Below are positions 52,333 through 61,375 of a DNA stretch of 64,000 nucleotides, one piece after another. Both the position numbers and the translations under genes were made by a program. The DNA comes from Actinoallomurus purpureus (lineage in GTDB: Bacteria; Actinomycetota; Actinomycetes; Streptosporangiales; Streptosporangiaceae): positions 186,001 to 250,000 of the forward strand of contig NZ_JAMXMY010000012.1 in the NCBI RefSeq assembly GCF_024055795.1, written 5' to 3'. Position 1 is the stretch's first letter; every line of letters starts with the position of its first letter. The notes under the pieces were generated by a model, which saw only the letters and a program-made list of their open reading frames with translations, was not told the DNA's origin and did not search any database.

Positions 52333-53529
52333 TCAGTCCTCCAGGACGGCAAGGCCGGGCAGCGTCTTACCCTCGAGGTACTCGAGGCTCGCGCCGCCAC
52401 CGGTCGAGATATGGGAGAAGCCGCCCTCGGGGAGGCCCAGCTTGCGCACGGCCGCGGCCGAGTCGCCGCCGCCGACGACGGTGAACGCCTCCGACGCGAT
52501 CAGCGCCTCGGCCACCGCGCGGGTGCCACCGGCGAAGGCGTCGAACTCGAACACGCCCATCGGGCCGTTCCAGAAGACGGTGGCCGCGTCGGCGAGCTTG
52601 CTCGCGAACAGCTCGCGCGTGCGCGGGCCGATGTCCAGGCCCTCGCGGTCGGCGGGGATGGCGGTCGCGTCGACGACGTCGTGGGGCGCGTCGGGGGCGA
52701 ACTCGGTCGCCGCCAGGATGTCGACCGGCAGAACCAGGTCGACGTCGCGCTTGCGCGCCTCCTCGATGAAGCCGCGGACCTGGTCGAGCTGGTCCTCCTG
52801 GAGCAGCGACCGGCCGACCTCGTGACCCTGGGCCTTGAGGAAGGTGTAGGCCATGCCGCCGCCGATGATCAGCCGGTCGACCTTGCCGAGGAGGTTGGCG
52901 ATGACGCCGAGCTTGTCGGAGACCTTCGCGCCGCCCAGCACGACGACGTACGGACGGGCGGGGTCGCCGGTGAGCCGGCGCAGGACCTCGACCTCGGCGA
53001 CGATGAGGCCGCCGGCCGCGTGCGGGAGCCGCTGCGGCACGTCGTACACGCTGGCGTGCTTGCGGTGCACGGCGCCGAACCCGTCGCCGACGTAGAGCTC
53101 GGCGAATGCGGCGAGGCGGTCGGCGAAGTCACCGCGCTCGGCGTCGTCCTTGCTCGTCTCGCCCGGCTCGAAGCGGAGGTTCTCCAGGAGGGCGACCTCG
53201 CCGTCCTGGAGCGCGTCGACGGTCGCCTGCGCGGAGTTGCCGACGGTGTCGGTGGCGAAGCGGACCTCGCGGCCCAGCAGCTCGCCCAGCCGCTTCGCGA
53301 CGGGCGCGAGGGAGAACTCCGGCTTCGCCTGCCCCTTGGGGCGGCCAAGGTGGGCGCAGACGATGACGCGCGCGCCCTTGCCGGCGAGTTCGGTGATGGT
53401 CGGGACGCTGGCCCGGATCCGGCCGTCGTCCCCGATCACGCCGTCCTGCAGGGGGACGTTGAGGTCCGAGCGGACCAGCACCCGCCTGCCGTGTACGTCG
53501 CCGAGATCGTCGATCGCGGACATGCTCAT
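52333..53529 (-). CDS. pgk: Phosphoglycerate kinase
   Basis: Transfers phosphate from 1,3-bisphosphoglycerate to ADP. It has 398 residues in two Rossmann-like lobes. The substrate-binding [13 protein letters not shown] and [13 protein letters not shown], the basic-patch LLENLRF, and the nucleotide loop [11 protein letters not shown] are present, followed by [11 protein letters not shown] and [15 protein letters not shown]. Two ATGs, 53529 and 53523, compete. The upstream one is preferred because AGGAG is 8 nt before it. A pair of hairpins separates it from gapA. Confidence 0.96.
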   Translation of the reverse strand: MSMSAIDDLGDVHGRRVLVRSDLNVPLQDGVIGDDGRIRASVPTITELAGKGARVIVCAHLGRPKGQAKPEFSLAPVAKRLGELLGREVRFATDTVGNSAQATVDALQDGEVALLENLRFEPGETSKDDAERGDFADRLAAFAELYVGDGFGAVHRKHASVYDVPQRLPHAAGGLIVAEVEVLRRLTGDPARPYVVVLGGAKVSDKLGVIANLLGKVDRLIIGGGMAYTFLKAQGHEVGRSLLQEDQLDQVRGFIEEARKRDVDLVLPVDILAATEFAPDAPHDVVDATAIPADREGLDIGPRTRELFASKLADAATVFWNGPMGVFEFDAFAGGTRAVAEALIASEAFTVVGGGDSAAAVRKLGLPEGGFSHISTGGGASLEYLEGKTLPGLAVLED

Positions 53530-53552
53530 TGATCGCGCTCCTGGTCGTGTCG

Positions 53553-53591
53553 GAACGAGCGCAGCAGGCCGGCTGCCTGCTGCGCTCGTTC
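53553..53591 (-). terminator. gapA-pgk intergenic hairpin, pgk-proximal
   Basis: A perfect 17-bp stem (5' arm 53553-53569, 3' arm 53575-53591) with a 5-nt loop lies 24 nt upstream of pgk. It may partly terminate the gapA transcript or protect processed ends, so that GapA is made in excess of Pgk. Confidence 0.7.
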
Positions 53592-53615
53592 GTGGGCTCG
53601 CCGTTCGGCGGCTCC

Positions 53616-53656
53616 GGGCCCGGCCGCCCACCGCGTCGGCGGGCGGCCGCGGGCCC
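53616..53656 (-). terminator. gapA-pgk intergenic hairpin, gapA-proximal
   Basis: GGGCCC-GGCCGCCC (53616-53629) pairs with GGGCGGCC-GC-GGGCCC (53641-53656) with a 2-nt bulge, 9 nt past the gapA stop. It is the first of two tandem hairpins before pgk. Confidence 0.6.
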
Positions 53657-53665
53657 ATGGCTCCG

Positions 53666-55045
<1,380 letters not shown>

Positions 55046-55049
55046 CGGA

Positions 55050-56030
55050 TCAGGGGGCGAGCATGTCGGCGGTGACGTTCGCCTCGGTCCCGGCGATGCC
55101 CTGGTCCATCGCGCGCTTGTCGGCCATGGCCAGCAGACGCCGGATCCGGCCCGCGATGGCGTCCTTGGTCAGCGCGGGTTCGGCGAGCTGGCCGAGCTCC
55201 TCCAGCGACGCCTGCTTGTGCTCCAGCCGCAGCCGCCCGGCGGCGACGAGGTGCTCGGGCGCGTCGTCGGCGAGGATCTCCAGGGCGCGTGCGACCCGGG
55301 CGCCGGCCGCGACCGCGGCCCGTGCGGAGCGCCGGAGGTTCGCGTCGTCGAAGTTGGCCAGGCGGTTCGCGGTCGCGCGTACCTCACGGCGCATGCGGCG
55401 CTCCTCCCACGCGAGCACCGAGTCGTGCGCGCCGAGCCGGGTCAGCAGCGCCGAGATCGCGTCACCGTCGCGGACGACCACGCGGTCCACGCCCCGCACC
55501 TCGCGTGCCTTGGCGTGGATCCTCAGCCGCCGGGCCGCGCCGACCAGGGCCAGGGCCGCCTCCGGCCCGGGGCAGGTCACCTCGAGGGACATCGACCGGC
55601 CGGGCTCCGTCAGCGATCCGTGCGCCAGGAACGCCCCGCGCCACGCCGACTCGGCGTCGCAGGCCGCACCCGCGACGACGTGCCGCGGCAGGCCCCGGAC
55701 CGGGCGGCCGTTGTTGTCGATCAGACCGGTCTGGCGGGCCAGGGACTCACCGTCGCGGAACACCCGCACGACGTACCGGTTGCCCTTGCGCAGGCCGCTC
55801 GGTGCCAGCACCACCACGTCGGAGCTGTGACCGAAGACCTCTGCGAGGTCCTTGCGCAGGCGTCGCGCTGCGGCTCCGGTGTCGAGCTCCGCCTCGATCA
55901 CGATGCGCCCGCTGACAATGTGCAGGCCTCCGGCGAAGCGCAGCAGCGTCGACACCTCGGACTTGCGGCAGCACGGCTTCATGACGGACAGCCTGCTCAG
56001 CTCGTCCTTCACCACGCCGGTCATCGCCAT
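55050..56030 (-). CDS. whiA: Sporulation regulator WhiA
   Basis: A 326-residue DNA-binding protein with an N-terminal LAGLIDADG-homing-endonuclease-like fold ([20 protein letters not shown], then [15 protein letters not shown]) and a C-terminal helix-turn-helix ([25 protein letters not shown]). In Streptomyces it acts with WhiB to switch aerial hyphae to sporulation septation, and homologues link to cell division widely. ATG at 56030 is standard. It is downstream of yvcK and upstream of gapA, the conserved order. Confidence 0.96.
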   Translation of the reverse strand: MAMTGVVKDELSRLSVMKPCCRKSEVSTLLRFAGGLHIVSGRIVIEAELDTGAAARRLRKDLAEVFGHSSDVVVLAPSGLRKGNRYVVRVFRDGESLARQTGLIDNNGRPVRGLPRHVVAGAACDAESAWRGAFLAHGSLTEPGRSMSLEVTCPGPEAALALVGAARRLRIHAKAREVRGVDRVVVRDGDAISALLTRLGAHDSVLAWEERRMRREVRATANRLANFDDANLRRSARAAVAAGARVARALEILADDAPEHLVAAGRLRLEHKQASLEELGQLAEPALTKDAIAGRIRRLLAMADKRAMDQGIAGTEANVTADMLAP

Positions 56031-56063
56031 GGATGTGATCCTCCCCCTGTAGCCATCATCCCG

Positions 56064-57041
56064 TCAGGGCAGTCTCGCCGAATCTTGCCGGGGGCAGTGG
56101 CCGCTGACAAAGATCTGTGCGAACGCTTGGGCCAACCGTGCCGGATCATGCCGTGGAGATCCATCTCCGGCCGCGACGTCGGCTAGCGCGAGCGTTCCAC
56201 CGAGGGTACGAGCCGCTTTTTCAAGAACATCGCGCTCTTCGACGACATTCCGGTCTGCGAGGACGACGTCGACCCGCAGATCGGGGGCGTGCGCCCGCAG
56301 CACCTCCAGGTGCCGCTGCGGCGAGAAGTCGTCGGTCTCGCCGGGCTGGGGTTCGAGGTTGAGCGCGACGACCCGCCGGGCTGGCGTGCGCAGCAGCGCG
56401 CCGGCCAGCTCCGGCACCTTCAGGTGAGGCAGCACACTGGTGAACCAGGAGCCGGGCCCGAAGACGACCCAGTCGGCCTCCTCGATCGCGCGCAGCGCGT
56501 CCGGAGACGCGGGCGGGTCCGGCGGGACCAGCGAGACGCTGAGCACCTGCCCCGGCGTCTTGGCGCAGGCCACCTGTCCCTGCACGTGGGTGATGTCCTG
56601 CGGCCGCTCCGGGTCGGCCCCCCGGACCTCCGCGACGATGTCCAGGGGGACGGACGCCATGGGCAGCACCCGGCCCTCCGCGCCCAGCAGCCGCCCCATC
56701 CAGTCAAGGCCGGCGACCGGATCGTCGAGCAGCTCCCACAGCGCCACCATCAGCAGGTTGCCGACGGCGTGCCCGTGCAGTTCGCCCTGACTGCGGAAGC
56801 GGTGCTGGACGACCTCGCTCCACGTGCGTCCCCAGTCGTCGTCGCGGCAGAGCGCGGCCAGGGCCATGCGCAAGTCGCCGGGTGGCAGGACGCCGAGCTC
56901 CCGGCGCAATCGGCCGCTCGATCCGCCGTCGTCGGCGACGGTGACGACGGCCGTCAGCCGATCGGTGACCTGACGCAGCGCGGACAGCGAGGCGAACAAT
57001 CCGTGCCCTCCGCCGAGGGCGACGACCTTGGGGGAAGTCAC
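56064..57041 (-). CDS. yvcK: YvcK/CofD-like gluconeogenesis factor
   Basis: A 325-residue nucleotide-sugar-binding protein of the CofD/YvcK superfamily. KVVALGGGHGLFASLSALR and TVADDGGSSGRLRRELG are the signature motifs, and LHGHAVGNLL lines the ligand pocket. B. subtilis YvcK is needed for growth on gluconeogenic carbon sources and affects morphology. Unlike CofD, it is not the F420 transferase. It lies 7 bp after rapZ and 33 bp before whiA. GTG at 57041. Confidence 0.94.
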   Translation of the reverse strand: MTSPKVVALGGGHGLFASLSALRQVTDRLTAVVTVADDGGSSGRLRRELGVLPPGDLRMALAALCRDDDWGRTWSEVVQHRFRSQGELHGHAVGNLLMVALWELLDDPVAGLDWMGRLLGAEGRVLPMASVPLDIVAEVRGADPERPQDITHVQGQVACAKTPGQVLSVSLVPPDPPASPDALRAIEEADWVVFGPGSWFTSVLPHLKVPELAGALLRTPARRVVALNLEPQPGETDDFSPQRHLEVLRAHAPDLRVDVVLADRNVVEERDVLEKAARTLGGTLALADVAAGDGSPRHDPARLAQAFAQIFVSGHCPRQDSARLP

Positions 57042-57047
57042 GTGCGG

Positions 57048-57950
57048 TTATTCCCGTCCCAGATCCCGGTGGACGACCCTTACCTCGAGCCCCTCGTCGC
57101 CCAGCCGGGCGCCGAACTGCTCGGCCATCGCGACGCTGCGGTGTTTCCCGCCGGTACAGCCGACGGCGAGGGTCACGTAGTGCTTGCCCTCGCGTTCGTA
57201 CCCCTCCGCCAGCAGCCGCAGCACCTCGGTGTAGGCGTCGAGGAACTCCTTGGCCCCCGGCCGGGACAGCACGTAGTCGCGTACCGCCGCGTCCCGTCCG
57301 TTCTGCGGGCGCAGCTCGGGGATCCAGTGCGGGTTCGGCAGGAACCGGCAGTCGACGACCAGATCCGCGTCGACGGGCAGACCGTACTTGTAGCCGAACG
57401 AGACGACGGTCGCGCGCAGGCTCGACTCCCCCGCCTCGCCGCCGAAGAACTCGACGATCTTGGCGCGCAGCTCATGGACGTTCAGCGCGCTGCTGTCGAG
57501 GACGAGATCGGCCTCGGCGCGGACGTCGCGCAGCAGTTCGCGCTCCCGGGCGATGCCGTCGACGATCCGGCCGTCCCCCTGCAGCGGGTGCGGCCGGCGT
57601 ACGCTCTCGAAGCGGCGGACGAGGACGTCGTCGGACGCCTCGAGGAAGACCACCCGCGGGTGCGCGCCGCGCGCCTCCAGGTCGTCGAAGGCCGACTGCA
57701 GGTCGGTGGTGAAGGCACGGCTGCGCACGTCGACGACGACCGCGATGCGCGGCACCGCCCCCTGACCCCGCTCGGCCAGGTCGGCCATCGTGGCCAGCAG
57801 GCCGGGCGGCAGGTTGTCGACCACGAACCAGTCCAGGTCCTCCAGCGACTTGGCGGCCGTGCTGCGCCCGGCACCCGACATGCCGGTGATGATCACTATG
57901 TCGGGCACCTGTGGAGTGCCCGTGAGGTTCGCCCCTGTCGTGTGATTCAC
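57048..57950 (-). CDS. rapZ: RNase adapter protein RapZ / nucleotide-binding YvcJ family
   Basis: A 300-residue P-loop protein. Walker A is [18 protein letters not shown]; the Walker B-like stretch is [10 protein letters not shown]. The C-terminal domain carries [18 protein letters not shown], diagnostic of RapZ/YvcJ. In E. coli it guides RNase E to GlmZ; in Gram-positives it hydrolyses nucleotides and affects competence, and its actinobacterial role is less clear. GTG at 57950 overlaps the uvrC stop by 4 bp (GTGA). Confidence 0.94.
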   Translation of the reverse strand: MNHTTGANLTGTPQVPDIVIITGMSGAGRSTAAKSLEDLDWFVVDNLPPGLLATMADLAERGQGAVPRIAVVVDVRSRAFTTDLQSAFDDLEARGAHPRVVFLEASDDVLVRRFESVRRPHPLQGDGRIVDGIARERELLRDVRAEADLVLDSSALNVHELRAKIVEFFGGEAGESSLRATVVSFGYKYGLPVDADLVVDCRFLPNPHWIPELRPQNGRDAAVRDYVLSRPGAKEFLDAYTEVLRLLAEGYEREGKHYVTLAVGCTGGKHRSVAMAEQFGARLGDEGLEVRVVHRDLGRE

Positions 57951-59908
57951 GTCCTGTCTCCCCCGTCCTGGGCGCCTGACGCCGCCCCGTCCTGGGCGTG
58001 CAGCGCCGCGATGATGTTCTCAGCCGTGCGGCGTCCGATGCCAGGAACCTCGGCGATCTGGTCGGGGCCGGCCTCCTTGAGCAGCTTCACCGACCCGAAG
58101 TGCTTGATCAGGGCCTTGCGGCGGCCGGGCCCCAGGCCCGGGACGTCGTCGAGCTCACTGACGAGCATGCCCTTGCTGCGCTTGGTCCGGTGGTACCGGA
58201 TGGCGAAGTCGTGCGCCTGGTCGCGCAGCCGCTGCGCGAGGTACATCGCCTCGCTGTTGCGCGGCAGGATGACCGGGTCCTCCTCGCCGGGCAGCCAGAT
58301 CTCCTCCAGGCGCTTGGCGATGCCGCACACGTCGACGTCGTCGATGCCGAGCTCGTCGAGGGCCCGCTGGGCGGCCGCGACCTGCGGCTGGCCGCCGTCG
58401 ACGACGACGAGGTTGGGCGGATAGGCGAACTTGCGGGGCCGGCCGGTCTCCGGATCGATCGGCCCGGCGGCCTCCGGCTCGCCCAGGACGTCCAGCTCGC
58501 CGGTCTTCTCGGTCTCCTCGAGGTAGCGCTTGAAGCGGCGGCGGATCACCTCGTGGATCGAGCGGACGTCGTCCTGGCCCTCGACCGTCTTGATGGAGAA
58601 CCGCCGGTATTCGCCCTTCCGGGGCAGGCCGTCCTCGAAGACGACCATGGACGCGACGACGTGGGTGCCCTGGAGGTTGGAGACGTCGTAGCACTCCATG
58701 CGCAACGGCGCCTGGTCGAGGTCCAGGGCGTCCTGGATCTCCTGCAGGCCCTTGCTGCGGGTCGTCAGGTCGGTCGCCCGGCGCGTCTTGTGCTGCTTGA
58801 AGGTCTCGACGGCGTTGCGCTCGACCGTCTCCATCAGCGTCTTCTTGTCGCCACGCTGGGGCACGCGCAGGTCCACCCGGCCGCCGCGGTGCTCGGCGAG
58901 CAGCTCCACGACCGCGTCGGTGTCGGGCGGCAGCGCGGGCACCAGGATCTCCCGGGGCACCGCCTCGGCGGCGGTCTCGCCGTACATCTGCAGCAGGAAC
59001 TGCTCGACGAGCTCGCCCGTCGTGACGTCCTCGACCTTGTCGACCACCCAGCCGCGCTGACCGCGGATGCGGCCGCCGCGGACGTAGAAGACCTGCGCGG
59101 CGGCCTCGAGCTCGTCGTCGGCGAAGGCGATCACGTCGCAGTCGGTCGTGTCGCCCAGCACCACCGACTGCTTCTCCAGCGCGCGCTGGAGGGCACGGAT
59201 GTCGTCGCGCAGCCGGGCCGCCCGCTCGTACTCCTGGTCGGCCGCGGCTGCCTTCATGTCCTTCTCGAGCGCCTTGATGAACCGCGCGGTGTCGCCCGCC
59301 ATGAAGGCGCAGAAGTCCTCGGCGAGCTCCCGGTGTCCCTGCTCGGTGACCCGGCCGACGCAGGGCGCCGAGCACTTGCCGATGTCGCCGAGCAGGCACG
59401 GGCGGCCCATCCGGCGCTGCCGCTGGAAGACCCCGGCCGAGCAGGTGCGCACGGGGAACACCCGCAGCAGCTGGTCGACGGTCTCGCGGATCGCCCACGC
59501 GTGGGAGTAGGGCCCGAAGTAGCGGACGCCCTTCTTCTTCGCGCCGCGCATGACCTGTACGCGCGGGACGTCCTCGTGCATCGTGACCGCGAGGTAGGGA
59601 TAGGACTTGTCGTCGCGGTACTTCACGTTGAACCGCGGGTCGAACTCCTTGATCCAGGAGTACTCCAGCTGCAGCGCCTCGACCTCGGTGCCCACCACCG
59701 TCCAGTCGACGCCCGTGGCGGTCTGCAGCATCGTCTGGGTGCGCGGATGCAGCCCCGCGAAGTCGGCGAAGTAGGAGCTCAGCCGGGAGCGCAGGTTCTT
59801 CGCCTTGCCCACGTAGATGACCCGGCCGGTCCCGTCGCGGAATCGGTAGACCCCGGGCGATTCAGGTATGGAGCCGGGCGCGGGCCGGTAGGTCGCCGGA
59901 TCTGCCAC
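57947..59908 (-). CDS. uvrC: Excinuclease ABC subunit C
   Basis: The double-incision nuclease of nucleotide excision repair, 653 residues. Domains in order: GIY-YIG nuclease ([21 protein letters not shown], residues 17-100), a Cys-rich region ([19 protein letters not shown]), a UVR motif near residue 210 ([21 protein letters not shown] region), the RNase H-like second nuclease ([18 protein letters not shown]) and tandem helix-hairpin-helix motifs at the end ([29 protein letters not shown]). GTG at 59908. Usual actinobacterial length. Confidence 0.97.
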   Translation of the reverse strand: MADPATYRPAPGSIPESPGVYRFRDGTGRVIYVGKAKNLRSRLSSYFADFAGLHPRTQTMLQTATGVDWTVVGTEVEALQLEYSWIKEFDPRFNVKYRDDKSYPYLAVTMHEDVPRVQVMRGAKKKGVRYFGPYSHAWAIRETVDQLLRVFPVRTCSAGVFQRQRRMGRPCLLGDIGKCSAPCVGRVTEQGHRELAEDFCAFMAGDTARFIKALEKDMKAAAADQEYERAARLRDDIRALQRALEKQSVVLGDTTDCDVIAFADDELEAAAQVFYVRGGRIRGQRGWVVDKVEDVTTGELVEQFLLQMYGETAAEAVPREILVPALPPDTDAVVELLAEHRGGRVDLRVPQRGDKKTLMETVERNAVETFKQHKTRRATDLTTRSKGLQEIQDALDLDQAPLRMECYDVSNLQGTHVVASMVVFEDGLPRKGEYRRFSIKTVEGQDDVRSIHEVIRRRFKRYLEETEKTGELDVLGEPEAAGPIDPETGRPRKFAYPPNLVVVDGGQPQVAAAQRALDELGIDDVDVCGIAKRLEEIWLPGEEDPVILPRNSEAMYLAQRLRDQAHDFAIRYHRTKRSKGMLVSELDDVPGLGPGRRKALIKHFGSVKLLKEAGPDQIAEVPGIGRRTAENIIAALHAQDGAASGAQDGGDRT

Positions 59909-59975
59909 GCCGTAAGCCTAGTGCCGCCGCGCGGCGGGTCGCTTCAGTGGTGATATGGGGTGATACGAGTCACCT

Positions 59976-60146
59976 GTGGATTCTGCCGATTTGCGGAAAG
60001 AACGGCGGTGGACGCTCACGTACGTCGTGATGCGGCTGTGGAACGAACGCCGCTTCGTGCTCCCCGTGTCGTACTTCGCGCAAAACTCCTTCGAGAACTG
60101 GACCCGGCACACCTCCCGGGTCATCGGCACGGTCCTGTTGCACGTC
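59976..60146 (+). pseudogene. MscS-type mechanosensitive channel fragment
   Basis: Plus-strand translation around 60010-60146 gives WTLTYVVMRLWNERRFVLPV and SYFAQNSFENWTRHTSRVIG. This is the conserved beta-domain of MscS-like channels, which normally reads similarly at LTYVVV, RRLVLP and FENWTR. No membrane helices precede it and the sequence degenerates after TVLLHV. The rest of 59909-60255 shows no other gene. Confidence 0.65.
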
Positions 60147-60255
60147 CGGCCGTCCCGCGCGGCGGGCGGGTGGTCCCGCCCGCCGCGAGCGGAAGGTACG
60201 CGGAGCCCGATCCCGACCAAGCCTCCAGGGTCGTCGCTCCGCCCGTGCTCGGCCG

Positions 60256-60714
60256 TCAGGCGAGTTTGATCTCGCCGTTCTCCACCTTCACGGACTTGCG
60301 CGACAGCGGCTGCGACGCCGGGCCGTTGGCGACGGAGCCGTCGCCGATCTTGAACTTGCTGCCGTGGCACGGGCAGTTGATGGTGCCGCCGGACACCGAG
60401 CCGACCGTGCAGCCACGGTGAGTGCAGACCGCGCTGAACGCCGTGAACTCGCCCTGCTTCGGCTGGGTGACGACGACCTTCTGATCCTTGAAGATCTTTC
60501 CGCCGCCCACCGGGATGTCGGCGGCCTTGCCCAGACCGACGCCGTCGGTGACGGAGCCTCCGGAGTCGTCGCCGGATTTGCCACAGGCGGCCAGTGTTCC
60601 GGCGACACCGACCAGGCCGACGCCGAGTAGCATTCCGCGGCGCGTCGGCGGCGCCTCGGGGCCGGTCTCGGGGTCCGTGGCGTCGGCCGGGCCGGCCGGG
60701 GGATCGAACGACAT
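60256..60714 (-). CDS. Rieske [2Fe-2S] lipoprotein, copy 1
   Basis: A 152-residue exported Rieske protein. The N-terminus has a twin-Arg (PTRRGMLLGVG) and a lipobox ending LAAC, so it should be a membrane-anchored lipoprotein outside the cell. A linker rich in Gly/Ser/Asp follows. The Rieske domain has CTHRGCTVG and CPCHGSKF, providing the two His and two Cys ligands. ATG at 60714 has GAGGAGG 6 nt upstream. It lies downstream of a paralogue on the same strand, and no cytochrome bc genes are close. It may be an electron carrier or a sensor. Confidence 0.87.
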   Translation of the reverse strand: MSFDPPAGPADATDPETGPEAPPTRRGMLLGVGLVGVAGTLAACGKSGDDSGGSVTDGVGLGKAADIPVGGGKIFKDQKVVVTQPKQGEFTAFSAVCTHRGCTVGSVSGGTINCPCHGSKFKIGDGSVANGPASQPLSRKSVKVENGEIKLA

Positions 60715-60779
60715 GGGGTCCTCCTCGTGTTCGGGCCTACATCCGGGTTTCACGGAGGAGCGATCCGTTCGGTTCAACG

Positions 60780-61199
60780 CTACGCGACAGTGATGCCGTC
60801 TCCCTGCAGCCGTACGGTGAACTCCTGCAGCGGCGCCCCGGCCGGTCCCTGCTTGACCGATCCGTCGGTCGCGTCGAACTCGCTGCCGTGACAGGGGCAG
60901 GTGATGACGCCGTCCTCGGGGCTTCCCACGGTGCATCCCTGATGGGTGCACGTGGCGCTGAACGCCTTGAACGTCCCCTGCGACGGCTGCGCCACGACGA
61001 TCTTCCACTTGTCGAGGACCTTGCCGCCGCCGACGGGGATCTCCCCGGTCCGCGCGATCACCTTGCCCTTGATCGCCGGAGGCACGATGGCCTTCGCCGA
61101 CCGCGTCCCGCACGCGCCGAGGCCGAGCACCCCCGCGCCCGCCAGCGTCGCCGTTCCCAGCAGCCGCCGCCGGGAGCAGCCCACCGCTTCCTCTGTCAT
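60780..61199 (-). CDS. Rieske [2Fe-2S] lipoprotein, copy 2
   Basis: A 139-residue paralogue of the next gene, first in the pair. The N-terminus has SRRRLLGTATLAGAG and a lipobox ending LGAC. The Rieske domain shows CTHQGCTVG and CPCHGSEF. The two proteins align from IPVGGGK to the C-terminus. ATG at 61199 has GGGGAG upstream. A TetR-type palindrome lies 20 bp before it and overlaps the presumed promoter, so the pair seems inducible. Confidence 0.87.
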   Translation of the reverse strand: MTEEAVGCSRRRLLGTATLAGAGVLGLGACGTRSAKAIVPPAIKGKVIARTGEIPVGGGKVLDKWKIVVAQPSQGTFKAFSATCTHQGCTVGSPEDGVITCPCHGSEFDATDGSVKQGPAGAPLQEFTVRLQGDGITVA

Positions 61200-61218
61200 C
61201 AGGCTCCCCGAGATCATC

Positions 61219-61235
61219 TACTACACGCTGTAGTA
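61219..61235. promoter_or_regulatory. 17-bp palindrome upstream of the Rieske pair
   Basis: TACTACA, CGC, TGTAGTA: perfect 7-bp arms with a 3-bp centre, the size and pattern of a TetR-family operator. It sits 20-36 bp upstream of the first Rieske start codon. No TetR gene is in the window. Confidence 0.6.
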
Positions 61236-61297
61236 CATCTGCGAGTCATGTTATCGCCCGGTTCGCGGCACGGTGACCCGCGCCCACGCGGAGGCGA

Positions 61298-61334
61298 GAT
61301 CCGCCTGTGACAACGACGTCCCACAGGGCGGATC
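61298..61334 (-). terminator. uvrA terminator hairpin
   Basis: GATCCGCCTGTG (61298-61309) pairs with CACAGGGCGGATC (61322-61334) with one bulged base, about 40 nt past the uvrA stop. Confidence 0.6.
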
Positions 61335-61375
61335 GACCGTCCCCAGGGACTCCGGCGCCGCGCCGCGCGGGCCCG

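Noticed and set aside
56064-57041. CofD, the F420 phospholactate transferase, as an alternative for the YvcK gene
   Set aside because: The rapZ-yvcK-whiA context and the TVADDGGSSGRLRRELG motif are those of YvcK; no cofE lies beside it.
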